Of a stretch of DNA of 64,000 nt, positions 33,516-42,340 are shown piece after piece (the first letter of the stretch is position 1; each line of letters begins with the position of its first letter). The notes below the pieces were generated by a model, which was given only the letters and a program-made list of their open reading frames with translations, was not told where the DNA came from and did not search any database. The position numbers were made by a program, and so were the translations under genes. This DNA is from CBDCNH01 sp965219015 (GTDB lineage Bacteria > Pseudomonadota > Alphaproteobacteria > Rhodobacterales > Rhodobacteraceae): contig CBDCNH010000013.1 in NCBI GenBank assembly GCA_965219015.1, positions 434,001 through 498,000 on the forward strand. The letters run 5' to 3'.

Positions 33516-34874
33516 CTAGTCGGTTACAAGGATGCGGTCCGGCCTCAGCCAGAACGGCGGCACGCACAGCGCGCGGTTCGACAGCGGCAGGATCTCGGGC
33601 GCGAGATCGACACCGACGAGGTCCGCCACCACCCTGCGGCGGGCCTCGATGCGCGCGGCGACGTCAGGGTGGCTCGCCGCCAGCGCGGCCCGGAGGTCGG
33701 CATCGGCGAGGACGACCGCATCCTCGGCGTTGAGCGCCTGCCCGTCGGCCATCGGGACCGGGATGATGTCGACCTGGAAGGGCATCCCGGACGCAAGGGA
33801 AATCGTCGAACCCGGCGTGACGGGCGTGTGCGACCACTCGTCGTGGCCGGTCAGGTGGCCGGGGTTGAGCGCGGGCGCCAGGCCGCCTCGTGCGAGCGCC
33901 TCCGTCACCGCGGCATGCACGGCGCTGCCAGTCGCGCCGAGCCTGACGGTGGCGTACCATGCCAGAAGGCCGCTGAAGTAGGTGCGCGCCTTCGCCTCGA
34001 AGGCGTCGTTCAAGGCGCCGTCGCCGGTGGCGAGCAGCCCCGCACGCGACGACAGGCCGCCCCAGTAGGAGACGGCGGTGGTCACGCCGTCGCCGTTCGC
34101 GAGCTTGCGCGCCGTCGGGCTGGCGAGCCCGATGACCGGGCCGTCGGTCGCGGCGGCCGAGGTCATCATCACATGCGCGTTCATCGGCTCGCCCGCGTAG
34201 CCCATCCGCGCGGCGCAGGCGAACTCCGTGTCGCCGGGCCGCGCGCCTTCGAGGATGCGCCAGACCGCCGCGGACGCGCGCGCGGCCGCCCATTCGTGGA
34301 GCGCGATCTGGTCGGCGTCGATCCGTGACCGAAGCCCCGCGGCCGGATCCATCAGCACGGGCGTCGCATCGGCGATCTCCGAACCCGGCAGCGCGTCGAG
34401 GACGTAGGCCGGCACCGCCATCGGCCGGGCCATGCCTTCGGTCTCCGCGGGCCCGAGATACTTCCAGCCGACGATACCGATCGTGCCGCCGACGCCCGCG
34501 TCGCGCAGCACGCGACCGAGCGACGGTGCGCGCGTGCGGTCCTGTCCCATCAGGCTCAGGCTCTGCGCGAGGTGCGTCTCCAGTCCGGCGAGCCCGGCAC
34601 GCGGCGCATAGCCCATGCACTCGTTGCCAAGGACGAGCGCACGGCGGCCACCCGGGCCGAGAAGCAGCAGCGCCTCCTCGAAGCGCGGGTCGAAGCCGGC
34701 GAGATAGGCCATGTTGGCGATGTGCTCGCGGTCGGCATAGACCACCAGCCAATCGGTGCCCGCCGCCGCCAGCGCGGCATCGCAGCGCGCGGCGTGGGTG
34801 GCGGACGGGATGACCGGCAGTGCCTCGGGCGCGACGAGAGGCGGCAGCGCGCGCTCGGCGAGGCGGATGGGCAT
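33516..34874 (-). CDS. M24 (creatinase/Xaa-Pro peptidase) fold protein with altered metal site
   Basis: A 452-residue protein with a creatinase-type N-terminal domain (AAGTDWLVVYADREHIANMAY, about 40-60) and a pita-bread C-terminal domain (IALHEWAAARASAAVWRILEG, NAHVMMTSAAATDG). Where the M24 family has the two metal-ligand Asp residues, this protein reads GDGVTTAVSYWGGLSSRAGL, without the expected spacing of acidic ligands; a GHLTGHDEWSHTP block with several His is present. Members with intact ligands are aminopeptidases, creatinases or ectoine hydrolases. It may be an inactive or differently acting member. It stands alone, convergent with the PPOX gene. Confidence 0.8.
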   Translation of the reverse strand: MPIRLAERALPPLVAPEALPVIPSATHAARCDAALAAAGTDWLVVYADREHIANMAYLAGFDPRFEEALLLLGPGGRRALVLGNECMGYAPRAGLAGLETHLAQSLSLMGQDRTRAPSLGRVLRDAGVGGTIGIVGWKYLGPAETEGMARPMAVPAYVLDALPGSEIADATPVLMDPAAGLRSRIDADQIALHEWAAARASAAVWRILEGARPGDTEFACAARMGYAGEPMNAHVMMTSAAATDGPVIGLASPTARKLANGDGVTTAVSYWGGLSSRAGLLATGDGALNDAFEAKARTYFSGLLAWYATVRLGATGSAVHAAVTEALARGGLAPALNPGHLTGHDEWSHTPVTPGSTISLASGMPFQVDIIPVPMADGQALNAEDAVVLADADLRAALAASHPDVAARIEARRRVVADLVGVDLAPEILPLSNRALCVPPFWLRPDRILVTD

Positions 34875-35009
34875 GGCGGCTCCCGGCTTGTCGCACGGCG
34901 CTTAGCACGCCCGTCATCCGATGGCCAAGGCCGCTTTCCTTCGCGACGGAAGCGGCTACCTTGTTCGTTCATTTGCAATTTCCCGCCCCGCTTCGGAGCG
35001 CGCCTGTCG

Positions 35010-36170
35010 ATGTCCATCCTGCGGCAACTCCTGCTGACCCTGGCGCTCGTCGGCATCGCCGCTGCGGCCGCGGTGACCTACGTTCCGGCGGCGCGCGCCT
35101 GGCTCGCGGGACCGCTGTCGCGGATCGGGATCGTGCTTGCGGTCGATGCGCCGGAAGACGCGCCGGAGGCACGGCGGGGCGGCAAGGGGACGACGGTTGT
35201 CGCGGCGAGCCCCGGCACCGGAGCGATGGGTGGCAAGGTCGAGGCCATCGGGACGGGCCAGGCACTGCGCTCGGTCCTGGTGATGCCGGAGGTGTCGGGC
35301 CAGGTGACGGCGCTGCCGCTCGACGCCGGTGCCGTGGTGAAGGTCGGCGATGTTCTGGCGCGTCTCGACGACCGGGAGGCCAGCATCGCGGTGGACCGGG
35401 CGCAGCTCATGCTCGACGACGCGCGGGTCACCGACGATCGCACCAAGAGCCTCCAGTCGCGCGGCGCGGCGTCGGAGCTGCAGGTCCAGAACGCCGACCT
35501 CACGCTGAAGTCGGCCGAGCTCGAGCTTCGCCAGGCCGCGTTCGACCTGTCCCAGCGCGAGGTCCGTGCGCCCATCGCGGGCACCATCGGGATCGTCGGT
35601 GTCGAGGTCGGCGCGCAGGTGACGAGCGACACCGAGTTGATGCGGATCGACGACCGCTCGAGCCTCAACGTCGAGTTCCGCGTCCCCGAGCGGTACGCCG
35701 CCCGGATCAGGGTCGGCGATCCCGTCGCAGCGCGTCCCCTTGCCGCGACCGCGAGCCTCACCGGCCGCGTCAGCGCCATCGACAACCGCATCGACGAGAC
35801 GAGCCGCACGCTGATCGTCCGCGCCGCTTTCGCCAATGCCGATGACCGGCTTCGCGCGGGCATGGCGTTCAACGTCACCATGAGCTTTCCGGGCGACCCG
35901 AAGCCCGCCGTCGACCCGCTCGCGATCCAGTGGAGCTCGGACGGAAGCTACGTCTGGGTCGTACGCGACGGCAAGGCGGCAAAGGTGGCGGTGCGGATCC
36001 TGCAGCGGGGCGGCGACGCCGTTCTCGTCGACGCGGACTTCGTCGCCGGCGACCTCGTGGTGCGCGAAGGGGTGCAGACTCTGCGACCGGGTGATCCGGT
36101 CAAGGTCGCGGACGACGCCGACGCGCCCGCGGAGGTCGCGATCACGCCCGAGAGGTCGTCGAAGTCGTGA
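35010..36170 (+). CDS. RND efflux periplasmic adaptor (membrane fusion protein)
   Basis: A 386-residue HlyD/AcrA-like adaptor joining the RND pump to an outer-membrane channel. An N-terminal TM/signal segment (about 5-25) is followed by the lipoyl half (VMPEVSGQVTALPLDAGAVV), a short helical hairpin, and the second lipoyl half (REVRAPIAGTIGIVGVEVGA). The beta-barrel (FRVPERYAARIRVGDPV) and membrane-proximal domain complete it. The ATG at 35010 puts the hydrophobic segment at the N-terminus; frames from 34572 were rejected. The stop overlaps the GTG of the pump gene. Confidence 0.9.
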   Translation: MSILRQLLLTLALVGIAAAAAVTYVPAARAWLAGPLSRIGIVLAVDAPEDAPEARRGGKGTTVVAASPGTGAMGGKVEAIGTGQALRSVLVMPEVSGQVTALPLDAGAVVKVGDVLARLDDREASIAVDRAQLMLDDARVTDDRTKSLQSRGAASELQVQNADLTLKSAELELRQAAFDLSQREVRAPIAGTIGIVGVEVGAQVTSDTELMRIDDRSSLNVEFRVPERYAARIRVGDPVAARPLAATASLTGRVSAIDNRIDETSRTLIVRAAFANADDRLRAGMAFNVTMSFPGDPKPAVDPLAIQWSSDGSYVWVVRDGKAAKVAVRILQRGGDAVLVDADFVAGDLVVREGVQTLRPGDPVKVADDADAPAEVAITPERSSKS

Positions 36171-39100
36171 CCGCGCCCGCAGCCTCCGGCACGGCGCTCT
36201 TCGTCCGGCGACCGATCCTGGCGCTCGTCCTGAATGCGCTCATCGTCATCGCGGGGCTTGCGGGGCTCCTTGGCGCCGAGGTGCGCGAGTTGCCCGACGT
36301 CGACCGCCCCGTCGTCACGGTGAACACGGACTTCGAAGGCGCGGCCCCCGAGACCATCGACCGCGAGGTGACGGCGGTGATCGAGGGCGCGGCCGGCCGG
36401 GTCGCCGGGGTGAAGTCGATCTCCTCCTCGTCGCGGTTCGGCTCGAGCCGCGTGACCGTCGAGTTCGGCGACGGCACCGACCTCAACGTCGCGGCGACCG
36501 ACATGCGCGACGCGATCGGCCGCATCGCCAACGATCTGCCCGACGCCGTCGACGTCCCCCGCATCGTCAAGGCAGACGCCAACGCCAGCGCCGTGATGCG
36601 GATCGCCGTCACATCGCCGACGCGCTCGCCGCAGGATCTGACCGCGCTCGTCGAGGACCAGGTCGAGGACCGGCTGCTCGCGGCCCCCGGTGTCGCGGAC
36701 GTGCAGGTCTACGGCGACCGGCAGCAGATCTTCCGCGTCGAGATCGACCCTGCCGCTCTCGCCGCCCGCGGCCTGTCGCTCGCCGACGTTCGCACGGCGC
36801 TCCGCAACGTCTCCTTCGACGCCCCTGCGGGCGCGCTGAAGAGCGCGGGCCAGAGCCTCGTCGTCCGCACCACTGCGGCGATCTCGACGCCCGAGGAGTT
36901 CGAGGCGCTGACGCTTGCGCCAGACGTGCATCTCGGCGATGTCGCCTCGGTGACGCTCGGGCCCGCGTCCGGTGCCACCACGCTGCGCGCCAACGGCGAG
37001 ATCGGGGTCGGGCTCGGCATCATCCGGCAGGCGCAGAGCAACACGCTCGACATCTCGAAGGCGGTGCGCGCGACCGTGGCGGAGCTTGCACCGATCCTGC
37101 CGGCCGACGTGAAGATCTTCGTGACCTCCGACGACGCCACCTTCGTCAAGGGCGCGATCCGCGAGGTGGTCCGCAGCCTGATCCTCGCCGTCCTGATCGT
37201 GACCGCGATCATCTACCTCTTTCTTCGCGACTGGCGCGCGACGCTGATCCCGGCGCTGACGATGCCGGTGGCGCTGATCGGGACGCTGGCGGCGATCTGG
37301 CTCGTCGGGTTCTCGATGAACATCCTGACGCTGCTGGCGCTGGTGCTCGCGACCGGCATGGTCGTCGACGACGCCATCGTGGTTCTGGAAAACATCGTCC
37401 GCCGCCGGTCCGAGGGCATGGGCGCGCGCGCCGCGGCGGTCCTCGGGACGCAGCAGGTGTTCTTCGCCGTCGTCGCCACCACCGCGACGCTGGCGGCGGT
37501 GTTCGTGCCGCTGTCGTTCCTTCCCGGCCAGACCGGCGGGCTCTTCCGCGAGTTCGGCTTCACGCTCGCGATCTCGGTGCTCCTGTCGTCGATCACCGCG
37601 CTGACGCTTTGCCCGATGCTCGCGAGCCGCCTCCTGACCGCGGCGCCCGACTCGCGTCCGGGCCCGGTGGCGCGCTTCGGAGGCTGGCTCGGCGGGGTCT
37701 ATGCCCGCACCCTCCGCTGGGCGCTCGCGGCGCCGCTCGTGGTGATCGTCGCGGCGGCGCTCTTCGCCGCGGGCGCCTGGGCGGTCTACGGCAACCTCCG
37801 GCAGGAGCTCACCCCGTCCGAGGACCGCTCGGTGGCGCTCTTGAGCGTGCGGACGCCGCAAGGCGTGTCGCTCGACTACACCAACGCCAAGATGCGCGAG
37901 ATCGAGGCGGCTGTCGCGCCACTGCGGGCCACGGGCGAGATCACCGACGTGTTCTCGATCTCCGGCTTCGGCAATCAGGACAACCGTGGCTTCATGGTGA
38001 TGTCGCTGGCGCCCTGGGACGAGCGCGCGCGCCCGCAATCCGACATCGTGGACGAGATCAACGCCAAGCTGCGGCGGATCATCGGCGTGCGGGCCTTCGC
38101 GATCCAGCCGAACTCGCTCGGCATCCGCGGCGCGGGGCAGGGCCTGAGCTTTGCCATCGTCGGCACCGACTACGGCAAGCTCGCCGCCCAGGCTGCGGAC
38201 CTCGTGGCGGCGATGAAGGAGGATCCGGCGCTCGGGCAAGTCCAGATCGGCTACGACACCGCGCAGCCGCAGCTCTTCATCTCCGTGGACCGTCGCCGCG
38301 CCGCGGATCTCGGCGTCAACATCGACGGCCTGTCGGACGCGTTGAAGGCCGTGCTCGACGGCAGCAAGGTCGGCACCGTGTTCATCGGCGACAAGAGCTA
38401 CGACATCGAGATGCTGACCGCGGGCCAGGCCGTGAACGATCCCGGCGACCTCGAGCGGCTCTTCATCCGCACCGAGTCCGGGGCGATCGTGCCGCTCGCG
38501 AGCTTCGTGACGCTCGAGGAGCGCGCGGTGGCGCCGGAACTGTCGCGCGAGGCGCAGATGCGCTCGGTGCCGATCACTGCGGAGCTGACGCCGGAGAAGT
38601 CGCTCGGCGCCGGGCTGGAGGAGGTCGAAGCTCTTGCCGCGGACATCCTGCCGCCTGGCGGCCGCGTGGTGCCGCTCGCCGAGGCCGCGACGCTCGGCGA
38701 CACCGCATCGGGGCTGGCGCTCACCTTCGGGTTCGCGGTCCTCGTCGTGTTCCTCGTGCTCTCGGCGCAATTCGAGAGCTTCATCGCCGCGGTGATCGTG
38801 ATGGCGACGGTGCCGCTCGGCCTCGCCTGCGCGGTCTATGCACTGGCGCTGACGGGCGGCAGCCTCAACGTCTACAGCCAGATCGGGCTCGTGCTCCTCG
38901 TCGGCATCATGGCGAAGAACGGCATCCTGATCGTCGAGTTCGCCAACCAGCTCCGCGATGCGGGGAGGAGCGTGGCGGAGGCGATCTTCGAGGCGTCGAC
39001 CGTGCGGTTGCGCCCGGTGATCATGACGATGCTGTCCACCGTCCTCGGCGGCGTGCCGCTCATCGTGTCGTCGGGCGCGGGCGCGGAGGCGCGCGGCGTG

Positions 39101-39271
39101 CTCGGCTGGATCATCGTCGGCGGGCTCGGGCTCGCGACGGTCTCGACGCTCTACCTCACGCCCGTGGCCTATCTCCTGCTCGCCCGTTTCTCGACGCCGA
39201 AGGCCGCCGAGGAGGCGCGGCTGGCGGGCGAGCTGGCCGATGCCGGGCGGAGAGCCGCGCCGGCCGAGTGA
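36167..39271 (+). CDS. RND efflux permease (AcrB/MexB-like)
   Basis: A 1034-residue inner-membrane pump with 12 TM segments and two large periplasmic loops. It starts with GTG at 36167, overlapping the adaptor stop (GTGA). The first TM helix has FVRRPILALVLNALIVIAGL. The proton-relay helix 4 reads LALVLATGMVVDDAIVVLENI, with two adjacent Asp as in AcrB. The second half includes GLALTFGFAVLVVFLVL and LLVGIMAKNGILIVEFAN. Drug or metal substrate unknown; the sequence type suggests a hydrophobe pump. No outer-membrane channel gene follows, so a channel from elsewhere must be used. Confidence 0.93.
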   Translation: MTAPAASGTALFVRRPILALVLNALIVIAGLAGLLGAEVRELPDVDRPVVTVNTDFEGAAPETIDREVTAVIEGAAGRVAGVKSISSSSRFGSSRVTVEFGDGTDLNVAATDMRDAIGRIANDLPDAVDVPRIVKADANASAVMRIAVTSPTRSPQDLTALVEDQVEDRLLAAPGVADVQVYGDRQQIFRVEIDPAALAARGLSLADVRTALRNVSFDAPAGALKSAGQSLVVRTTAAISTPEEFEALTLAPDVHLGDVASVTLGPASGATTLRANGEIGVGLGIIRQAQSNTLDISKAVRATVAELAPILPADVKIFVTSDDATFVKGAIREVVRSLILAVLIVTAIIYLFLRDWRATLIPALTMPVALIGTLAAIWLVGFSMNILTLLALVLATGMVVDDAIVVLENIVRRRSEGMGARAAAVLGTQQVFFAVVATTATLAAVFVPLSFLPGQTGGLFREFGFTLAISVLLSSITALTLCPMLASRLLTAAPDSRPGPVARFGGWLGGVYARTLRWALAAPLVVIVAAALFAAGAWAVYGNLRQELTPSEDRSVALLSVRTPQGVSLDYTNAKMREIEAAVAPLRATGEITDVFSISGFGNQDNRGFMVMSLAPWDERARPQSDIVDEINAKLRRIIGVRAFAIQPNSLGIRGAGQGLSFAIVGTDYGKLAAQAADLVAAMKEDPALGQVQIGYDTAQPQLFISVDRRRAADLGVNIDGLSDALKAVLDGSKVGTVFIGDKSYDIEMLTAGQAVNDPGDLERLFIRTESGAIVPLASFVTLEERAVAPELSREAQMRSVPITAELTPEKSLGAGLEEVEALAADILPPGGRVVPLAEAATLGDTASGLALTFGFAVLVVFLVLSAQFESFIAAVIVMATVPLGLACAVYALALTGGSLNVYSQIGLVLLVGIMAKNGILIVEFANQLRDAGRSVAEAIFEASTVRLRPVIMTMLSTVLGGVPLIVSSGAGAEARGVLGWIIVGGLGLATVSTLYLTPVAYLLLARFSTPKAAEEARLAGELADAGRRAAPAE

Positions 39272-39274
39272 GGC

Positions 39275-40006
39275 TCAGGACCGGAACGACAGGCGCAGCG
39301 TGAATACCGTGCGGGCCGCGGAGAAGCCGTCGGGCGCTGGGGGAATGCGCGCGGCGCGGACCGCGGCGAGAGCGGCGGCGTCGAGCTCGGTGCGCCAGGA
39401 GGTGCGCGCGACCTTGACGTCGAGAAGCCGCCCGTCCCGCCCCACCGCCAGAGCCAGCGTGACCGTGCCGGTGTCGCTCTCGGCAGTCCGGGGATAGCGC
39501 TTCTCGCGCTCCACCGCCGCCCGGATCTGGCCGCCCCAGAAGGCCTGCAGGTCCGCGCGCCCGGTGCCGCCGGCGGCGCTCGCCGCCGCGCCGGAGCGCG
39601 CCGCACCGGACGAAGCGGGTGCCGCGGGCGCGGCGGTCCGGGGTCTCGCCTTCGGGCGGAACGGCGCCGCCTTGGCTTCGGGAGCCGCCGCGGGAACGTC
39701 GGGCGCTGCGACCGCCGGCAGCGCGGGCGGCGCCAGAGACGAGGACGGCAGCGCCGCGGCCGGCGGGACGGGCAGGTCGGGCGGCGGCATGCTGGCCGCG
39801 GGCGCGGATGCGGGAACGGCGACGTCGGGTGCGGCATCCATCGCCGCCAGCCGGGCGGTGAGCGCAGCACCGGGGGTGGCGATCGTCAGGGGATCGGGCG
39901 CGGTGCCACCGACACCGGGCGGCAGGACCGACAGCAAGGCGAAGGCCGCAGCATGGACACCAAGCGCTGCGAGCAGCGCTCCTGTGGCCTCGGTGATGCG
40001 CGTCAT
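39275..40006 (-). CDS. TonB-like energy transducer
   Basis: A 243-residue TonB-family protein: an N-terminal TM anchor (ALLAALGVHAAAFALLSVL, about 10-28), a long Pro/Ala-rich periplasmic spacer with Lys/Arg-Pro (AKAAPFRPKARPRTAAPAAP), and a C-terminal TonB domain (YPRTAESDTGTVTLALAVGR, ARTVFTLRLSF). It passes proton-motive energy to outer-membrane receptors. It overlaps the upstream exbD gene by four bases and ends three bases from the convergent RND gene. Confidence 0.88.
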   Translation of the reverse strand: MTRITEATGALLAALGVHAAAFALLSVLPPGVGGTAPDPLTIATPGAALTARLAAMDAAPDVAVPASAPAASMPPPDLPVPPAAALPSSSLAPPALPAVAAPDVPAAAPEAKAAPFRPKARPRTAAPAAPASSGAARSGAAASAAGGTGRADLQAFWGGQIRAAVEREKRYPRTAESDTGTVTLALAVGRDGRLLDVKVARTSWRTELDAAALAAVRAARIPPAPDGFSAARTVFTLRLSFRS

Positions 40007-40377
40007 CGCGGCAGCACCGCGAGGCCGACATCGGTGAACCCCAGCGCCGCCAGCCGGGGCAGGAGAGCCGCCAACGCCGAGGCCTGCGCCGCGCGGTCGG
40101 CGCGCACGAGGAGCGGCCCCTCGCGCCCGGCCAGCGCCGCCACCGCGGCGTCGCCCGCCGCGTCCTCGAAGCGCAGCGTCCCGGTGGCGTCGAGCGTCAG
40201 AACGAGTCCCGCTTCGGTCGCCGCGGCTTCGGACGCCTGCGGTGGCGTGACCGGGACCGGCTCGGGCGGCGCGATGGCGGCGGTCATCAGGAAGAAGACG
40301 AGAAGCAGGAAGACGACGTTGATCATCGGCACGATCGGCTCGCCGCCCGGACGGCGTGGCGTGAGGCCGATCTCCAT
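40003..40377 (-). CDS. exbD: ExbD/TolR-family biopolymer transport protein (second copy)
   Basis: A 124-residue single-TM protein. After the basic N-terminus comes GGEPIVPMINVVFLLLVFFLMT; the protonatable TM Asp of ExbD is replaced here by Asn (PMIN instead of PMID). The periplasmic C-terminal part reads LLVRADRAAQASALAALLPR. It overlaps its partner exbD at the TGATG junction and the TonB gene at ATGA. The Asn substitution at the usual proton-carrying position is unusual and may mean it is a structural partner to the other copy. Confidence 0.87.
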   Translation of the reverse strand: MEIGLTPRRPGGEPIVPMINVVFLLLVFFLMTAAIAPPEPVPVTPPQASEAAATEAGLVLTLDATGTLRFEDAAGDAAVAALAGREGPLLVRADRAAQASALAALLPRLAALGFTDVGLAVLPR

Positions 40378-40727
40378 CAGGGCGCCAGCACCAGCGCGCC
40401 CACGCTCATGCGGAGCCGCTCCATCACCGTCACCACGCGCTGCACGTCGGCGCCGTCGCGCGGGCGGACCACGACCGTCCCGGCACCAGCCAAGGCGGCC
40501 GCTGCGGCGTCGAGGGGCGTCGGCACGCCGTCGAGTGCGATGCCGTCGGGGCTCACGTCGACCACCCGCGGGGCGCGATCCGGACCCGGTCCCGCCGCAC
40601 CGAGCGGGAGGGCGAGGTCCGCGCCGAAACGGGCGGCGAGCATGAAGAACACGAGGAGGAGGAAGATCACGTCGATCATCGGCGTGAGGCTCGGCCGGCG
40701 GCGGCGGGGGAAGGGGGCCACCATCAC
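40377..40727 (-). CDS. exbD: ExbD/TolR-family biopolymer transport protein (first copy)
   Basis: A 116-residue ExbD: basic cytoplasmic start (PFPRRRRPSLTPMIDVIFLLLVFFMLA) with the conserved membrane Asp of PMID retained, and a periplasmic domain (VVVRPRDGADVQRVVTVMERL). It overlaps exbB (ATGA) upstream and the second exbD downstream. Together the ExbB-ExbD motor would energise the TonB protein of the same operon. Confidence 0.88.
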   Translation of the reverse strand: MMVAPFPRRRRPSLTPMIDVIFLLLVFFMLAARFGADLALPLGAAGPGPDRAPRVVDVSPDGIALDGVPTPLDAAAAALAGAGTVVVRPRDGADVQRVVTVMERLRMSVGALVLAP

Positions 40728-41389
40728 CGCAGGCTCCGGTCGGAGGGCCGCACCAGCACCCGCGTCGCGGCGTCCTCCATGTCGAGCCGGAGCCGCTCCA
40801 CGATGCCGTCGAACCAGGCGAGCGCCACCGACGCAGGGATCGCGACCGCCATGCCCGCGGCGGTCGTGAGGAGGGCTTCCCAGATGCCGCCCGCGAGCGC
40901 CGCGGGGTCCGCCCGCGCGCCCGAGGCTTCGAGGGTGCGGAACGCGCCGATCATGCCGAGCACGGTGCCGAGGAGCCCGAGGAGCGGCGCCACGCCTGCG
41001 ATCAGCTCGAGCGCGCGCAGGCCCTCGCGCGCCTCGGCAAGGAGGCCCTTCGCCACCCGCTCGGTCTCCTCGCGTGCGGCGAACTCGTCGAGCTCGGGGT
41101 CGCCGTCCGCCGTCATGGCGGCGCGCACGAGCCGCGAGCGGTAGCTCCGCGCCGTGCCGAGCCGCGCGAAGGCCTCGTCATGCCGGCCCTCCGACCACGC
41201 CCGGATCGCCGCCCGGCTGCCGCGGCCGCCGAACGCCCCCTGCGCCGACAGCCGCACCAGCTTCCAGAAGATGAGCGCCGTCGTGAACACCGAGAGCGCC
41301 GCGATGGCCCAGATGACCGGGCCCCCGAGCGCAAGGAAGCCGCGGGCGCGCTCCCAGAGCGCCGCCGGCTCGACGGCGCTCAGGTCCAT
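40724..41389 (-). CDS. exbB: MotA/TolQ/ExbB proton channel protein
   Basis: A 221-residue inner-membrane channel subunit with three TM segments: GGPVIWAIAALSVFTTALIF near 22-41, LIAGVAPLLGLLGTVLGMIGAF in the middle and EALLTTAAGMAVAIPASVALAWF near the end. The GxxGTVxGMIxxF and TTAxGxxVAIPxxxAxxxF patterns are the family hallmarks. It is the first gene of exbB-exbD-exbD-tonB, starting 12 bases after purU on the same strand. Confidence 0.92.
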   Translation of the reverse strand: MDLSAVEPAALWERARGFLALGGPVIWAIAALSVFTTALIFWKLVRLSAQGAFGGRGSRAAIRAWSEGRHDEAFARLGTARSYRSRLVRAAMTADGDPELDEFAAREETERVAKGLLAEAREGLRALELIAGVAPLLGLLGTVLGMIGAFRTLEASGARADPAALAGGIWEALLTTAAGMAVAIPASVALAWFDGIVERLRLDMEDAATRVLVRPSDRSLR

Positions 41390-41401
41390 GCCCGGCTGCC
41401 T

Positions 41402-42250
41402 TCAGAACACGACCGTCTTGTTGCCATTCACCGTCACCCGCCGTTCGAGATGCAGCCGCACGCCGCGCGCGAGCACCCGCGCCTCGACATCGCGCCCGGC
41501 CGCCACGAAGTCCTCCGCCGTCATCGCATGGGTGACGCGCTCCGTCTCCTGCTCGATGATCGGCCCCTCGTCCAGATCGGGCGTCACGTAATGTGCCGTG
41601 GCTCCGATGAGCTTCACGCCGCGCTCGTGCGCCTGGTGGTAGGGCTTGGCGCCCTTGAACGAGGGCAGGAACGAGTGGTGGATGTTGATGATCCGCCCGA
41701 AGAGCTGCCGCGACAGCCCGTCCGACAGCACCTGCATGTAGCGCGCGAGCACGACAAGCTCGCTCCCCGTCTCCTCGACGATCTCGAGAAGCCGTGCCTC
41801 CTGCTCGGCCTTCGTCGCCGCCGTCACCGGCAGATGGTGGAACGGCAGCCCTTCGATCTCGGCCCAGCGCGCGGCATCCGTGTGGTTCGACACGATCGCG
41901 GCGACATCGGCGTCGAGCGTGCCTTGGCGGACCTGGTAGAGCAGCTGCAGGAGCGCATGGTCGAACTTCGAGACCATCAGGATCATCTTCGGCCGGTCGG
42001 CGCGGTCGTAGACCTGTGCGGTCATCCCGAAGCGATGAATCGCAGGCGCGAGGGCGGCCTCCATGTGCGCGCGGCTGAGGTCCGCGCTGGTGAAGGCGAT
42101 CCGCATGAAGAACCGGTTCGACGCGCGGTCCCAGAACTGGTTGCTCTCGGCGATGTTGGCGCCGCGAAGCGCGAGCTCGGCGGTCACGGCGGCGACGATA
42201 CCCGGACGATCCTCGCAGGCGAGCGTCAGCACGAAGAGGCGGTCGGTCAT
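41402..42250 (-). CDS. purU: Formyltetrahydrofolate deformylase
   Basis: A 282-residue enzyme that hydrolyses 10-formyl-THF to formate and THF, balancing one-carbon pools. The N-terminal ACT domain (LTLACEDRPGIVAAVTAELALRG) is followed by a formyltransferase-type catalytic domain with FDHALLQLLYQVRQG, RYMQVLSDGLSRQLFG, INIHHSFLPSFKGAKPYHQA and GATAHYVTPDLDEGPIIEQ, carrying the catalytic Asn/His/Asp set. It lies between xylA and exbB on the same strand but after a strong terminator hairpin, so it is probably transcribed separately. Confidence 0.96.
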   Translation of the reverse strand: MTDRLFVLTLACEDRPGIVAAVTAELALRGANIAESNQFWDRASNRFFMRIAFTSADLSRAHMEAALAPAIHRFGMTAQVYDRADRPKMILMVSKFDHALLQLLYQVRQGTLDADVAAIVSNHTDAARWAEIEGLPFHHLPVTAATKAEQEARLLEIVEETGSELVVLARYMQVLSDGLSRQLFGRIINIHHSFLPSFKGAKPYHQAHERGVKLIGATAHYVTPDLDEGPIIEQETERVTHAMTAEDFVAAGRDVEARVLARGVRLHLERRVTVNGNKTVVF

Positions 42251-42305
42251 CGTCTTCCCCGGTCGGTGACGCGCCCGTTCTAGGCCGGAGGACGGATTGC
42301 CGGAA

Positions 42306-42326
42306 GCCCGGATGCGGCATCCGGGC
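42306..42326 (-). terminator. Terminator hairpin after xylA
   Basis: GCCCGGATGC-G-GCATCCGGGC is a perfect ten-base inverted repeat 15 bases after the xylA stop on the minus strand. Only a short TT follows, but stem strength and position suit the end of the xylose operon. Confidence 0.6.
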
Positions 42327-42340
42327 GTCGGTTAACGCCG

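Noticed and set aside
35948..38770. A 940-codon minus-strand frame across the RND genes
   Set aside because: Antisense of the RND pump, low-complexity Arg/Asp/His-rich translation, no family resemblance.
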